From Actinomycetota bacterium (GTDB lineage Bacteria > Actinomycetota > Actinomycetes > Actinomycetales > Dermatophilaceae), in the NCBI GenBank assembly GCA_020160805.1, contig JAIUPO010000014.1, positions 45,149 to 109,148 on the forward strand: a stretch of DNA of 64,000 bases. The letters run 5' to 3'. This document shows, piece by piece, positions 9,090 through 18,456 of the stretch (the stretch's first letter is position 1; each line of letters starts with the position of its first letter). Both the position numbers and the translations under genes were made by a program. Under the pieces are notes generated by a model. That model had not been told where the DNA came from, made no database searches, and was given only the letters and a program-made list of their open reading frames with translations.

Positions 9090-10010
9090 ATGCGGATCGG
9101 GCTGACCGGCGGCATGGGGTCCGGCAAGTCGAGCGTTGCTCGGTTGCTGGCAGAGCGCGGCGCTGTGGTCGTCGACGCGGACCGGATCGCACGGGAAGTC
9201 GTTGCGGCGGGCACTCCCGGCTTGAGCGCTGTGCTGGCGGAGTTTGGTCCAAGAGTGCGGGCCGCCGGTGGTGGGTTGGATCGGGCCGCCCTCGCGGGAC
9301 TGGTCTTCGGTGACCGGGCTGCCTTGACCCGGCTGGAGGCCATCACGCACCCGTTGATCTGGGCCGAGGCCGCGCGACAGTTCGCCGCCGTGCCGGCCGA
9401 CGGAATCGTCGTGCACGATATGCCGCTATTGGTCGAGAAGCGGATGTCGGCGGACTATCACCTGGTGATCGTGGTTCTGGTCGAGGCCGCTACGCGCGTC
9501 GCGAGACTAGGGGCGGCTCGCGGGGTGTCGGCCGACGACGCTTGGGCGCGGATTAATGCCCAGGCCACCGATGTGGAACGTCGCGCGGCCGCCGATGTTC
9601 TGATCGACAATGAGGGCAGCGAGGCGGACCTCGAGGCGGCTGTCGACCAGTTGTGGCAGGACGTCATTGCGCCATTCGCGGGCCATCTCGCCGCGGCTCG
9701 GCCGGCCCCCGATGCGCGCCGGATCAGCGCGGACGCCGTGGCGATGGCGCAGCGAGCGGCGCGGGTGAGCGCCCGCATACGTGTGGCCCTGGATGACGAA
9801 CCCGTCCGCCTGACCGAGATCGTGCGGGAGCCTGGCCGCCTCGCCCTCGCCCTGGAGTTGTCACAAGAACCCTCCGCCACGGGTATGCAGTCGCTCGCCG
9901 CCGCCGGCTTCCCGCAGGTCGGTGACCGTCTACTCGGCTGCTGCGATCCGGTCTGGCCCGGTCGGATCGCCCTCGCCTGGCCGGGCGCCGATCCCGGCGT
10001 CGCCCATTGA
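9090..10010 (+). CDS. coaE: dephospho-CoA kinase with C-terminal extension
   Basis: A 306-residue protein. The N-terminal 200 residues are dephospho-CoA kinase, the last step of coenzyme A synthesis: P-loop GGMGSGKSS at about residues 7-15, the DADRIAREVV block, and the HDMPLLVEKR block. The remaining 100 residues resemble a degenerate GrpB/UPF0157 domain, which is fused to CoaE in other actinobacteria; the ADPG near the C-terminus is the best trace. The usual GrpB HIGSTAVPG segment is not recognisable, so this half may be decaying. GTG at 9087 is an equally possible start. Convergent with menC. Confidence 0.92.
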   Translation: MRIGLTGGMGSGKSSVARLLAERGAVVVDADRIAREVVAAGTPGLSAVLAEFGPRVRAAGGGLDRAALAGLVFGDRAALTRLEAITHPLIWAEAARQFAAVPADGIVVHDMPLLVEKRMSADYHLVIVVLVEAATRVARLGAARGVSADDAWARINAQATDVERRAAADVLIDNEGSEADLEAAVDQLWQDVIAPFAGHLAAARPAPDARRISADAVAMAQRAARVSARIRVALDDEPVRLTEIVREPGRLALALELSQEPSATGMQSLAAAGFPQVGDRLLGCCDPVWPGRIALAWPGADPGVAH

Positions 10011-10012
10011 CC

Positions 10013-10057
10013 ACCGGCGCTCACGCACACGCCGTGTGAGCCACGTCGCGCGCCGGT
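10013..10057. terminator. coaE / menC bidirectional terminator
   Basis: Outer arms ACCGGCGC (10013-10020) and GCGCCGGT (10050-10057) are perfectly complementary, and an inner GCTCAC/GTGAGC pairing stacks within. It fills the gap between convergent coaE and menC. Confidence 0.7.
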
Positions 10058-10066
10058 CGGCAGGCG

Positions 10067-11056
10067 TCAACCACCTCCCGTCAGGTGGGCATAGCAGTCG
10101 GCCACCCGCTGCCGCCACCACCGGTCGCGATCGGGGGCGGCGGCATACCGGGCCAGCAGCGCAGGATCGGCGCGGACTCGCTGCACCGGGAGGGTCCCAT
10201 TGCGCGGGACGAGAGAATCAGGAACGACATCGCCAGCCATCAGAGCAACCGTGCCGAGCCCGCAGGCCCCGTCCAACTCCGGCAGGGCGGCGGCGAGGGC
10301 CACCCCGGCGCTGATGCCGATGGAGGTGTCCAAGGCGGACGAGACGACGGCAGGCAGGCCACACTCCTGGACGATCCGCAGTGCGGCGGCGACGCCTCCG
10401 AGTGGTGCCACCTTGACGACGACGACATCCGCTGCTTCGTCACGCGCCACGCGCAGCGGATCCTCGGCCCGTCGGATCGACTCGTCCGCCGCGACCCGCA
10501 CATCCACCCCCGCCCGGGCCAAAGCGACCCGCAGGCGGGCCAGGTCCGCAACCTCGGCGCACGGTTGCTCGGCATAGTCCAGGTCGTAGACCGCCAACCG
10601 TGCCAACGCCTGCCGTGCCTGGTCAAGATCCCAGGCGCCATTGGCATCCACGCGAATCCGCCCGCCGGGACCCAGCACATCGCGGACAGCGGCGACGCGC
10701 TCGGCATCGTCCGCTAAGGACTGGCCGGCCTGCGCGACCTTGACCTTGGCTGTCTGACAGCGTGGGAACCGGACGAGTACCTCCGGCACCTGATCGGCCG
10801 CAACGGCCGGCACGGTTGCGTTGACCTCAACCTCCGATCGCACCGGAGCCGGCCAGTGGCCGTTCGCCGCCTCCAAAGCCGCTGCGAGCCAGCGAGCCGC
10901 TTCGGCGGGATGGTACTCGGTGAACGCGCCGAACTCGCCCCATCCGCTCGGTCCCTCGATCAGCGCGACCTCGCGTGTGGTCACGCCCCGGAAGGGCACG
11001 CGCATCGCAATGGCGACGACATGGCATCGCCCCAGCAGCTCCTCGAGGCTGATCAT
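10067..11056 (-). CDS. menC: o-succinylbenzoate synthase
   Basis: A 329-residue enolase-superfamily enzyme of menaquinone synthesis that dehydrates SHCHC to o-succinylbenzoate. Visible active-site elements in order: the KVK of TAKVKVAQAG, Asp in VDANGAW, Glu in YAEQPC, Asp in VAADES, and Lys in VVVKVAPLGG. The start overlaps the stop of the tocopherol-cyclase-like gene by four bases (ATGA), so the two are translationally coupled. No other men gene lies in the window. Confidence 0.93.
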   Translation of the reverse strand: MISLEELLGRCHVVAIAMRVPFRGVTTREVALIEGPSGWGEFGAFTEYHPAEAARWLAAALEAANGHWPAPVRSEVEVNATVPAVAADQVPEVLVRFPRCQTAKVKVAQAGQSLADDAERVAAVRDVLGPGGRIRVDANGAWDLDQARQALARLAVYDLDYAEQPCAEVADLARLRVALARAGVDVRVAADESIRRAEDPLRVARDEAADVVVVKVAPLGGVAAALRIVQECGLPAVVSSALDTSIGISAGVALAAALPELDGACGLGTVALMAGDVVPDSLVPRNGTLPVQRVRADPALLARYAAAPDRDRWWRQRVADCYAHLTGGG

Positions 11057-12105
11057 GTCTGGCGCTCCGGTGCGGCATCGGCGGCCCCGGCGGGACGGCC
11101 GCGTCGACGCAGTTCAGCTTCGGCCCGCGCCAAACCACCGTGCTCCAGCGCTGCCACCCGTGACTCGCCGGACCAGACCAGGCGACCGCTGCGTCGGACG
11201 GTGACGGCTAGCGCTGCGCCGAGATGCTCGATCGCACCCGCGGTATTGCGGCGTTCGCGGGGTAAGGGGACAGGAAGCACGTGCGCATCCGCCAGGGGAG
11301 CGGCAGCATCGACATCGATCTGCCAGCCGAAGCCGCGCCCACGCAGACGCCAGCTCGTGTCATCGACCGTGGCCTGCACCGGCGAGACGACCGGGTCGCC
11401 GAGCCGCACCACCGTGCCGTCCGGCAGGCGCACGACGAGCGCGGTGACCGTGGTCCGAAGCGGACCCGCGTGCACGAGACCGCCGGCAAAGGCCACGCAC
11501 GCCTCGGGTTCGGCGAAGCCATGCGCCTGTCCCCACCACCAGGCATCTGGGAATCCGCCTTTGCCCCAGTTCTTTTCGCCATAAACGTGTACGCCGTCCA
11601 GTCGCCACTCGTCCCCGCTGACGCGCAATATGCCGTCGGCGCGGCCGCCGAGCAGCCACGGGTGCCAGTACTGATTCAGGCCCGGCATGGCCTGAAAGAT
11701 GCTCGATCCGCCCAAGCTGCGGCGCGGCCACGGCCGCAGGTCCCGGAGGTGGATGTCGGCGTGCACGCCTACGCCGTCGGGTCCGGTCCAATCCGCCCGC
11801 ACTCGCCTCGCCGAGCCGTCGAAAGCATCGCCGGCTCGGGCCCCCAATTCGTCTGGATCGGCATACCCCTGCGGCTGCGCGATCGTCGAGATCGCGCCGC
11901 TCGGCCACATCGCCGCACCCAGCGTGGCCCAGCGGGGGCCACCGTCGGCGGCGTCATTGATGCCGGCGAGCAGGATGGCGGTCCGCCTCGAGGCGGGATC
12001 GGTGAACCGCCAGAAATAGCCTTCCATCGCCAGCCCATGCGCCCGCAGGGGATCGCCGAAGGGCAGGTCGGCGCCGCTGGCGCGGTAGCGAGTCATTAGG
12101 CTCAT
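11053..12105 (-). CDS. tocopherol cyclase-like protein
   Basis: A 350-residue protein with the features of the tocopherol cyclase-like family: early MEGYFWRFTD, DWTGPDGVGV in the middle, then VHVYGEKNWGKGG and AWWWGQAHGFA. In plants and cyanobacteria the family closes the chromanol ring of vitamin E; the role of bacterial homologues such as this one is not known. It overlaps both neighbours by four bases (trmH-like upstream, menC downstream), so it belongs to a tight three-gene unit. Being coupled to menC, it may act on a quinone or a lipid, which is inference. The ATG at 12105 is preferred; an ATG three codons later is possible. Confidence 0.8.
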   Translation of the reverse strand: MSLMTRYRASGADLPFGDPLRAHGLAMEGYFWRFTDPASRRTAILLAGINDAADGGPRWATLGAAMWPSGAISTIAQPQGYADPDELGARAGDAFDGSARRVRADWTGPDGVGVHADIHLRDLRPWPRRSLGGSSIFQAMPGLNQYWHPWLLGGRADGILRVSGDEWRLDGVHVYGEKNWGKGGFPDAWWWGQAHGFAEPEACVAFAGGLVHAGPLRTTVTALVVRLPDGTVVRLGDPVVSPVQATVDDTSWRLRGRGFGWQIDVDAAAPLADAHVLPVPLPRERRNTAGAIEHLGAALAVTVRRSGRLVWSGESRVAALEHGGLARAEAELRRRGRPAGAADAAPERQT

Positions 12106-12785
12106 CCGCGCCACGCCTCGGTGAAGTCGGCGTGGGCACGCACCCACGCATGCATCGCCACGGCCCCGGCGACCGAGGCGTTGATCGAGCGCGTCGAGCC
12201 GAACTGCGCGATCGAGAAGGTCGCGGTGCAGGCATCCCGGGCCGCGGGCGACAACCCCGGGCCTTCCTGTCCCAGCAAGAAACAGACCGACCGGGGCAAC
12301 TCCGCCGACTCCAGATGCAGCGATCCGGGCAGATTGTCGACCCCCCACAGCGCGACGCCCTGCTCATCGAGATACGCCGCGAGCGCGGTGGCGTCGGGGT
12401 GGTAGCGCACGTGCTGATAACGATCGGTGACCATCGCCCCCCGCCGGTTCCAGCGCCGGTTCCCGACGATATGCACCTCCTTGGCGAGGAAGGCATTGGC
12501 GGTGCGCACGATTGTGCCGATATTGAAGTCGTGCTGCCAGTTCTCGATCGCGACATGGAAGTCGTGCCGCCGGGTGTCGAGATCGGCAACGATCGCCGCC
12601 ATCGACCAGTACCGATAGCGGTCGACGACATTGCGGCGGTCGCCCTCGCGCAGCAGCTCCTCGTCATAGACCTCGCTGCCCGGCCCGACCGGCCAGGGGC
12701 CGGCCCAAGGCCCCACGCCGACCTCCTGGGGGCCATGCGGCATGGGGTCGTAGGGCGCCCGTGCCAGCTCGGTGTCCGATTCCAT
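12102..12785 (-). CDS. TrmH-family (SPOUT) RNA 2'-O-methyltransferase
   Basis: A 227-residue SPOUT methyltransferase. Motif 1 is NIGTIVRTANAF, motif 2 is CFLLGQEGPGLS and motif 3 SIAQFGSTRSINASVAGAVAMH; the last two form the knotted SAM site. Members methylate ribose 2'-O positions in tRNA or rRNA; the target is not clear. An unusual N-terminal segment (about residues 1-65) precedes the catalytic domain. It is first in a minus-strand unit with the tocopherol-cyclase-like and menC genes and divergent from uvrB. The start is placed at the ATG before ESDTELARAPYD, because further upstream in-frame sequence would run into uvrB; no strong ribosome binding site is seen. Confidence 0.88.
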   Translation of the reverse strand: MESDTELARAPYDPMPHGPQEVGVGPWAGPWPVGPGSEVYDEELLREGDRRNVVDRYRYWSMAAIVADLDTRRHDFHVAIENWQHDFNIGTIVRTANAFLAKEVHIVGNRRWNRRGAMVTDRYQHVRYHPDATALAAYLDEQGVALWGVDNLPGSLHLESAELPRSVCFLLGQEGPGLSPAARDACTATFSIAQFGSTRSINASVAGAVAMHAWVRAHADFTEAWRG

Positions 12786-12902
12786 TCGCACACCGTATGT
12801 CGCCGCTCCGACAGCCCCGCCCACCAGGGCCGATAGCGCCGCATCACCGGCGCTGGATCGTTCGGCAAGGGGGCTGTCAGTCCGCACGTTTACGGTTGTC
12901 TT

Positions 12903-15011
12903 ATGCGTCCGACGACCGAACTCAAGCGCCGCGTGGCGCCCTTCGAGGTGATCTCCGATTTCGCCCCGAGCGGGGACCAGCCGCAGGCCATCACCGACCT
13001 CGCCCGCCGCGTGACGGCGGGGGAGCAGAATGTCGTGCTTCTGGGAGCGACTGGCACTGGCAAGTCCGCGACGACGGCCTGGCTGATCGAGCAGGTGCAG
13101 CGGCCGACGCTGGTGATGGCCCCTAATAAGACGCTCGCCGCCCAGCTCGCCAACGAGTTCCGCGAGCTGCTGCCCAATAACGCCGTCGAGTATTTCGTCT
13201 CCTACTACGACTACTACCAGCCCGAGGCCTATGTCCCGCAGACAGACACCTATATCGAGAAGGACTCCTCGATCAATGACGAGGTCGAGCGGCTGCGCCA
13301 CAGCGCCACCAACTCACTGCTCACCCGCCGCGATGTCGTCGTTGTCGCGTCCGTCAGCTGCATCTACGGCCTCGGCACCCCGCAGGAGTATGTCGATCGC
13401 ATGGTTCCGCTGCGGGTCGGGGACTCGATGGACCGCGATGCGTTGCTGCTGAAGTTCGTCCAGATGCAGTACACCCGCAACGATCTGTCGTTCACCCGCG
13501 GCACGTTCCGGGTGCGCGGCGACACCGTCGAGATCATCCCGGTCTACGAAGAGCTGGCCGTCCGCATCGAGTTCTTCGGCGACGAGATCGAGCGCATCTA
13601 CACCCTGCACCCGGTCTCTGGCGAGATCGTGCGCGAGGAGCAAGAGATGTATGTCTTCCCCGCCACGCACTATGTCGCGGGCCCGGAGCGGATGGAGCGC
13701 GCGATCACCGGGATCGAGAAGGAACTCGCGGACCAGTTGGCGACGTTCGAGAAGCAGGGCAAGCTCCTCGAGGCCCAACGGCTGCGGATGCGCACGACCT
13801 ATGACATCGAGATGATGCGCCAGATCGGCAGTTGCAGCGGCATCGAGAACTATTCGATGCACATCGACGGTCGCCAGCGGGGCAGCGCCCCCAACTGCCT
13901 GCTCGACTATTTCCCCGAAGACTTCCTGCTCGTCATCGACGAATCGCACCAGACGGTCCCGCAGATCGGCGCGATGTATGAAGGCGATATGTCGCGCAAG
14001 CGCACCCTCGTCGATCACGGATTCCGGCTGCCGAGCGCCATGGACAACCGGCCGTTGATGTGGGAGGAGTTCCTCGACCGGATCGGCCAGACCGTCTATC
14101 TCTCTGCCACGCCCGGCAACTATGAACTCGCCAAGGCCGATGGTGTGGTTGAGCAGGTCATTCGACCGACCGGCCTGATCGACCCCGAAGTCATCCTCAA
14201 ACCCACGCGCGGCCAGATCGACGATCTGCTCGAGCAGATCTCACTCCGTGCGCAGCGTGACGAGCGTGTCCTTGTCACGACCCTGACCAAGAAGATGGCG
14301 GAGGACCTGACCGACTACCTCCTGGAGAAGGGCGTTCGCGTCCGCTACCTCCACTCCGATATCGACACCCTGCGTCGCGTCGAATTGCTGCGCGAGTTGC
14401 GGATGGGTGAGTTCGACGTCCTCGTCGGCATCAACCTGCTCCGCGAGGGCCTCGACCTGCCCGAGGTGTCACTGGTGTCCATCCTGGACGCCGACAAGGA
14501 AGGCTTCCTGCGCTCCGCCCGCTCCCTCATCCAGACCATCGGGCGCGCCGCCCGCAATGTCTCGGGCCAGGTGCACATGTATGCCGATCAGCTCACCCCC
14601 TCAATGCAGGAAGCGATCGAGGAAACCAACCGGCGCCGCGAGAAGCAGCAGGCCTACAACCTCGAGCACGGCATCGACCCACAGCCGCTGCGCAAGAAGA
14701 TCGCCGATATCACCGACATGCTCGGCCGCGAGGATGCCGACACCGAGACCCTCATGGGCTCTGGGCGATCCCAGACTCGGGGCACGCGTGGCGCGGGACG
14801 AGGTGGCCGGGGCGCGATGATGGCCGACACCGGCCAGGTCGCCACGATCAAGGGGCTGCCCGCTTCCGATCTAGCCAATCTCATCCAGGAACTCACCGAG
14901 CAGATGCACACGGCTGCGGCCGAGTTGAAGTTCGAGGTGGCCGCCCGGTTGCGTGATGAGGTCAAGGACCTGAAGAAGGAGTTGCGCCAGATGTCGGAGG
15001 CCACCCGGTGA
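12903..15011 (+). CDS. uvrB: excinuclease ABC subunit B
   Basis: A 702-residue helicase-like subunit of nucleotide excision repair, which receives DNA from UvrA and recruits UvrC. Walker A GATGTGKS is at residues 48-55, the damage-probing beta-hairpin [10 protein letters not shown] at about 99-108, the DESH box at about 346, and the C-terminal UVR coiled coil that contacts UvrC at about 660-695. A Gly/Arg-rich linker (about 620-640) precedes the UVR domain. uvrA and uvrC are also in this window, but in separate transcription units. Divergent from the trmH-like gene across 117 bases; SOS control is plausible but I did not identify a LexA box. Confidence 0.98.
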   Translation: MRPTTELKRRVAPFEVISDFAPSGDQPQAITDLARRVTAGEQNVVLLGATGTGKSATTAWLIEQVQRPTLVMAPNKTLAAQLANEFRELLPNNAVEYFVSYYDYYQPEAYVPQTDTYIEKDSSINDEVERLRHSATNSLLTRRDVVVVASVSCIYGLGTPQEYVDRMVPLRVGDSMDRDALLLKFVQMQYTRNDLSFTRGTFRVRGDTVEIIPVYEELAVRIEFFGDEIERIYTLHPVSGEIVREEQEMYVFPATHYVAGPERMERAITGIEKELADQLATFEKQGKLLEAQRLRMRTTYDIEMMRQIGSCSGIENYSMHIDGRQRGSAPNCLLDYFPEDFLLVIDESHQTVPQIGAMYEGDMSRKRTLVDHGFRLPSAMDNRPLMWEEFLDRIGQTVYLSATPGNYELAKADGVVEQVIRPTGLIDPEVILKPTRGQIDDLLEQISLRAQRDERVLVTTLTKKMAEDLTDYLLEKGVRVRYLHSDIDTLRRVELLRELRMGEFDVLVGINLLREGLDLPEVSLVSILDADKEGFLRSARSLIQTIGRAARNVSGQVHMYADQLTPSMQEAIEETNRRREKQQAYNLEHGIDPQPLRKKIADITDMLGREDADTETLMGSGRSQTRGTRGAGRGGRGAMMADTGQVATIKGLPASDLANLIQELTEQMHTAAAELKFEVAARLRDEVKDLKKELRQMSEATR

Positions 15012-15036
15012 GCGCCGCCCTGGCAGACTCGCGGCC

Positions 15037-15384
15037 ATGACGCCCGGGGAGATCCGCGACTACGCCCTGGCCAAGCCCGGCGCCTATCCCGACGAGCCCT
15101 GGGAAGGCGACCTGGTGGCCAAGGTCGTCGAGAAGATCTTCGTCTTCGGCCTTGGCGGCAACAGCATCGGCGTGAAGTGCGCGGCGAACCGCGCCGAAGC
15201 CGACGAGTGGCTCGCGCGCTACCCGGATGACGCCTCCGTCATGCCCTACATCGGCCGGAACGGCTGGAACACCTTGGCGGTAGGCGGTGTCATCCCCGAC
15301 GAGGAGATCCTCGAGGCCATCGACACGTCATACGACCTGATCATCAGCAAACTGCCGAAATCCAAGCGCCAGAGCGCCGGCTGA
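15037..15384 (+). CDS. MmcQ/YjbR family protein
   Basis: A 115-residue protein of the YjbR fold (double wing, CyaY-like), recognised by the early EIRDYALAKPGAYPDEPW, the KIFVFG block, the PYIGRNGWNTL motif and the final DTSYDLIISKL. The family is widespread but its biochemical role is unsettled, possibly DNA binding. It lies 25 bases after uvrB and may be co-transcribed. It is convergent with the deacetylase gene, with a gap of only 21 bases. Confidence 0.88.
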   Translation: MTPGEIRDYALAKPGAYPDEPWEGDLVAKVVEKIFVFGLGGNSIGVKCAANRAEADEWLARYPDDASVMPYIGRNGWNTLAVGGVIPDEEILEAIDTSYDLIISKLPKSKRQSAG

Positions 15385-15405
15385 GGCGCTCCCGACTCGT
15401 CCGCC

Positions 15406-17145
15406 TCACCCGTTGAGCAGGTCTGAGATCGTCGTGAAGGTCAGCCCGCGCGCCCGAAGCGTCGGGACGATCGTCCTCAGCGCTTCGCCGGTGTGATAGC
15501 CCCCGAGGTGGGCCAGCACGATGCTCCCGCTCGGCGGGGTCGGCGAGGTGACGGCGTCGATGATGTCCTGCGTGGTCGTCGCGGGATCCCAGTCGAGCGT
15601 GTCGCGGCTCCACATCATGGTCTTCGGATAGCCGACGCTTGCCGCCAGGCCTCTCACGCGTGAGTCGTGCGAGCCGAAGGGCGGGCGCCAATAGGGGCGG
15701 ACCGGCATACCCGACAGCCGCTGCAGCACCGTCTCCGCATCCGATAACTCGGAGCGCACGAAGCTGTCGGTCATGGCCCGCTGACATGGCGCCGCGGTGG
15801 GGGAGCCGCCGCCTCCGCGGACCAGGTCGCAGTGGTGGACCGTGTGATTGCCAACTTCGAAGATCTCCGGATGCGCCGCGATCAGGGCCATGACCACCCG
15901 ACCCTCGTCGGTGTCGGCCATGATGGAGGTGGGGAAGAAGGTTGTGCAGACCTGGTTGTCGATGAGGAAGCGCACGATATCGTCGGCCCCCTCCAGCCGG
16001 CCGCCCATGTCGAGGGTGAACGCCAGCTTCGCTGAGCTCGTGCCGCTGACCTGCGTGATCACCTCCGGCGAACGGGAAGTCGGCGCCATCCCGGCCCAGC
16101 AGGCCCCGAGTTCGCGCTGCACCAGGCGCGGGATGTCGATCGGCACCGAGGTCGTCCCGCCCAGGAGGTATGCCGTGTCCGGGCTCATCCGACTCAGCTC
16201 GCCGGGCGTGCCGGGCGGCAGCGTCGCTTCGCGCGAGAGCAGAATCGGTCCGCGCGTGCGCACCGCCGCCGCGCTACCCGCGAGCGCATCCGGGAAGTTG
16301 CCCCCGGTCGCGACCATCAGGGCGGGGCGGTCCGCGCCGAAGATGCGAGCCGAGATGGCGAGGGCGGTCTGGTAGCGGTCAGCACCCCATACGCGCTCCA
16401 CGGGGGCGATGCGGCGCAGGGCTATCTCGGCGGCGGGCGCCACCGACGCGGGACCGCCCAGGAGCAGAATCCGCTCCGGCGCGAGCCGGCGCAGCTCTGC
16501 CTCGGTCGCGGCGGGGACCGTGTCCGGCTCGGTGAGCAACATGGGGGAGCCCTCGACGGCGGCTGCCGCCCCACCGGTGAGTCCGTCCGGCCAGACCCGG
16601 CCCGAGGCGACATATGCCGTGCGCACCGGGCCGGGGAAGCCGAGGGCGCTCGCGCGTGCGGCAACGTCGAATCGGGTGTCCCCGCTGATCCGGCTGGCCC
16701 CCTCGTCGGTCCAGCGGTTGCTGAGCTCATACATCACGGCGTCGCTGATCGTGGCCGGGCCGCCCAGCACCTCAATCTCCGACGGTCGCAGGCGGTCCAG
16801 CTCCGAGGCTGTCGCGGCCGGGACGCGATCGCGGGTCACAAAGAGCACGGGCGCACCCTTGGCCGCGGCATAGGGACCGGCGGCGATGCCATCGGCATAC
16901 GCCTCGCCGCTCGCGATCACGACGAGCCGCTCGCCTGGGGCGAAGAATTCGCGACTGATGGCCGCCGCCGCGGCATACCGATCGCTGCCGGCGAGGCGCT
17001 CGATCCGGAAGTCCAGCGCGCCCGCTGTTGCTACCGATGGGCTCGGCCCGGTGTCGGGCAGTGATGTGGCGCCCGAACCCAGCCCAAGCACGACCGCCGC
17101 CGCGGCGACCATGCTCAGGGCACTGCGTCCCGCGAATCCGACCAT
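15406..17145 (-). CDS. cell-wall-anchored polysaccharide deacetylase with three wall-binding repeats
   Basis: A 579-residue secreted protein: signal peptide (about 1-45), then three cell-wall-binding type 2 repeats starting at RLAGSDRYAAA (50), RISGDTRFDVA (152) and RVWGADRYQTA (251), each with a later LGGP/LGG turn, then a NodB-type deacetylase domain (about 372-577). Deacetylase motifs: TLDMGG (Asp379, but Met380 where the metal-binding Asp usually is), GNHTVHH (His434, His438), RPPFGSHD and LAHLGGYH. The enzyme presumably removes acetyl groups from peptidoglycan or wall glycan while anchored by the repeats. The Asp to Met change could alter metal use. The ATG follows GAAGGGAAG; the much longer frame to 18315 runs antisense to terC and is rejected. 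Confidence 0.88.
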   Translation of the reverse strand: MVGFAGRSALSMVAAAAVVLGLGSGATSLPDTGPSPSVATAGALDFRIERLAGSDRYAAAAAISREFFAPGERLVVIASGEAYADGIAAGPYAAAKGAPVLFVTRDRVPAATASELDRLRPSEIEVLGGPATISDAVMYELSNRWTDEGASRISGDTRFDVAARASALGFPGPVRTAYVASGRVWPDGLTGGAAAAVEGSPMLLTEPDTVPAATEAELRRLAPERILLLGGPASVAPAAEIALRRIAPVERVWGADRYQTALAISARIFGADRPALMVATGGNFPDALAGSAAAVRTRGPILLSREATLPPGTPGELSRMSPDTAYLLGGTTSVPIDIPRLVQRELGACWAGMAPTSRSPEVITQVSGTSSAKLAFTLDMGGRLEGADDIVRFLIDNQVCTTFFPTSIMADTDEGRVVMALIAAHPEIFEVGNHTVHHCDLVRGGGGSPTAAPCQRAMTDSFVRSELSDAETVLQRLSGMPVRPYWRPPFGSHDSRVRGLAASVGYPKTMMWSRDTLDWDPATTTQDIIDAVTSPTPPSGSIVLAHLGGYHTGEALRTIVPTLRARGLTFTTISDLLNG

Positions 17146-17291
17146 GACAGCTTCCCTTCTCCCGATCTGGGTATTCCACGCGCGGCGCCCCCTGGCGGTT
17201 GACTCGAACGGCGAGATAGACCCTCGCCCCGATTCTGTCCGAGCGTCCTTTTCTGCGACACTGGTCCCCGGCACACGGGTGCGCAGCACCC

Positions 17292-17384
17292 CACGGAGGG
17301 AGTATCCCGACACGCCAGCCTCGTCATCACGGCCTACCGGCCCGGGGCGGCGGCCCGCTCGCGCGGGTGGGAGAGACTTCGGAC
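17292..17384 (+). promoter_or_regulatory. yybP-ykoY (manganese) riboswitch candidate upstream of terC
   Basis: The leader contains GGAGGGAGTATCCC at 17295-17308 and TCGTCATCACGGC at 17321-17333, the two conserved internal-loop strands I associate with the yybP-ykoY class. GAGAGACTTCGG (17371-17382) follows, giving a closing stem CGGAG (17294-17298) with CTTCG (17377-17381). A GC-rich hairpin (CGGCCCGC/GCGGGTGG region) fills the middle. This class senses Mn2+ and often precedes terC/alx-type genes, as here. Identification is from memory of the consensus. Confidence 0.7.
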
Positions 17385-17406
17385 TGACCTTCTTCATGTC
17401 CGAAAG
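17378..17406 (+). promoter_or_regulatory. alternative hairpin overlapping the terC ribosome binding site
   Basis: TTCGGAC (17378-17384) can pair with GTCCGAA (17398-17404). The first arm is shared with the riboswitch closing stem and the second reaches into the ribosome binding site AAAGGGG (17403-17409). The two structures exclude each other, so metal binding would be expected to free the ribosome binding site and turn translation on. Confidence 0.55.
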
Positions 17407-17415
17407 GGGCCCCTT

Positions 17416-18432
17416 TTGACCCAGGTCTTCGCCGCCGCGAACGCCACCGAGCTCGACCTGCCGGCGTGGGTGTGGTACCTCACGATTGGCATCGCCGTGG
17501 CCGTGCTGGTCTTCGACGTCATCTGGATTGCGCGCAATCCGCACCGGCCGAGCACCAAGGAACTCGTCGTCGCGCTGAGCGTCTACATCGGCGCGGCCGT
17601 GGCCTTCGGGATCGGCCTGTTCATCATGAAGGGCGGCAAACTCGCGGGCGAGTTCTATGCCGGCTGGCTCACCGAATACAGCCTGAGTGTCGACAACCTC
17701 TTCATCTTCCTGCTGATCATGGCGAACTTCGCGGTCCCAGCGCGCTACCAGCAGTTCGCGTTGATGATCGGCATCATCATCGCCATCATCCTGCGCGGCC
17801 TGTTCATCTGGGCGGGCGCCGCAGCGATCAACAACTTCTCGTGGGTGTTCTACATTTTCGGCGCCTTCCTCATCTATACCGCGTGGAAGCTCGTCGGTTC
17901 GGGTGAGTCGGACGACGATGAGTATGAAGAGAACAAGTTCATGAAGTTCGTCGAGAAGCGCATCCCGTCGACGAAGGAGTACCACGGCACCTCGCTCTTC
18001 GCGAAGGTGGGAGGCAAGCGCCTGGCCACGCCGATGCTCTTCGTCATCCTTGCGCTCGGCACCACCGATCTGCTCTTCGCCCTCGACTCGATCCCGGCGA
18101 TCTACGGTCTGACCAAGGAGCCGTATATCGTCCTGGTCGCCAATCTGTTCGCCCTGATGGGCCTGCGCCAGCTGTACTTCCTGCTCGGCGGCCTTCTGCA
18201 GAAACTGGTTTATCTCTCGATCGGCCTGGCCGTCTTGCTGGCCTTCATCGGCGTCAAGCTGCTGCTGCACGCGCTGCACACCAACGAATTGCCGTTCATC
18301 AATGGCGGCGAGCATTTTGAGGTGCCAGAGATCCCGATCGCCGTGTCGCTCGGCGCGATCGTTGTCATTCTCGGTGTCACGACCATCGCCAGCTTGTGGA
18401 AGTCCAAGCGGGACGCCCAGCTGGAGGCGTGA
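17416..18432 (+). CDS. terC: TerC family integral membrane protein
   Basis: A 338-residue protein with about nine membrane segments. The family signatures SLSVDNLFIFLLIM (about 93-106) and TTDLLFALDSIPAIYG (about 217-232) hold the acidic residues conserved in TerC/Alx proteins. Relatives export or balance manganese, or act at the membrane during protein secretion. The start is a TTG with AAAGGGG six bases upstream; the preceding leader looks like a manganese riboswitch, which supports a manganese role. A charged, Asp/Glu-rich cytoplasmic loop lies at about residues 157-190. Confidence 0.93.
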   Translation: MTQVFAAANATELDLPAWVWYLTIGIAVAVLVFDVIWIARNPHRPSTKELVVALSVYIGAAVAFGIGLFIMKGGKLAGEFYAGWLTEYSLSVDNLFIFLLIMANFAVPARYQQFALMIGIIIAIILRGLFIWAGAAAINNFSWVFYIFGAFLIYTAWKLVGSGESDDDEYEENKFMKFVEKRIPSTKEYHGTSLFAKVGGKRLATPMLFVILALGTTDLLFALDSIPAIYGLTKEPYIVLVANLFALMGLRQLYFLLGGLLQKLVYLSIGLAVLLAFIGVKLLLHALHTNELPFINGGEHFEVPEIPIAVSLGAIVVILGVTTIASLWKSKRDAQLEA

Positions 18433-18456
18433 GTCCCCTCCGCTGATGTGCTGACT

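Noticed and set aside
15406..18315. A 969-codon minus-strand frame spanning the deacetylase and terC
   Set aside because: Only the part up to 17145 has a signal peptide and conserved domains; the rest is antisense to terC and is a high-GC artefact.
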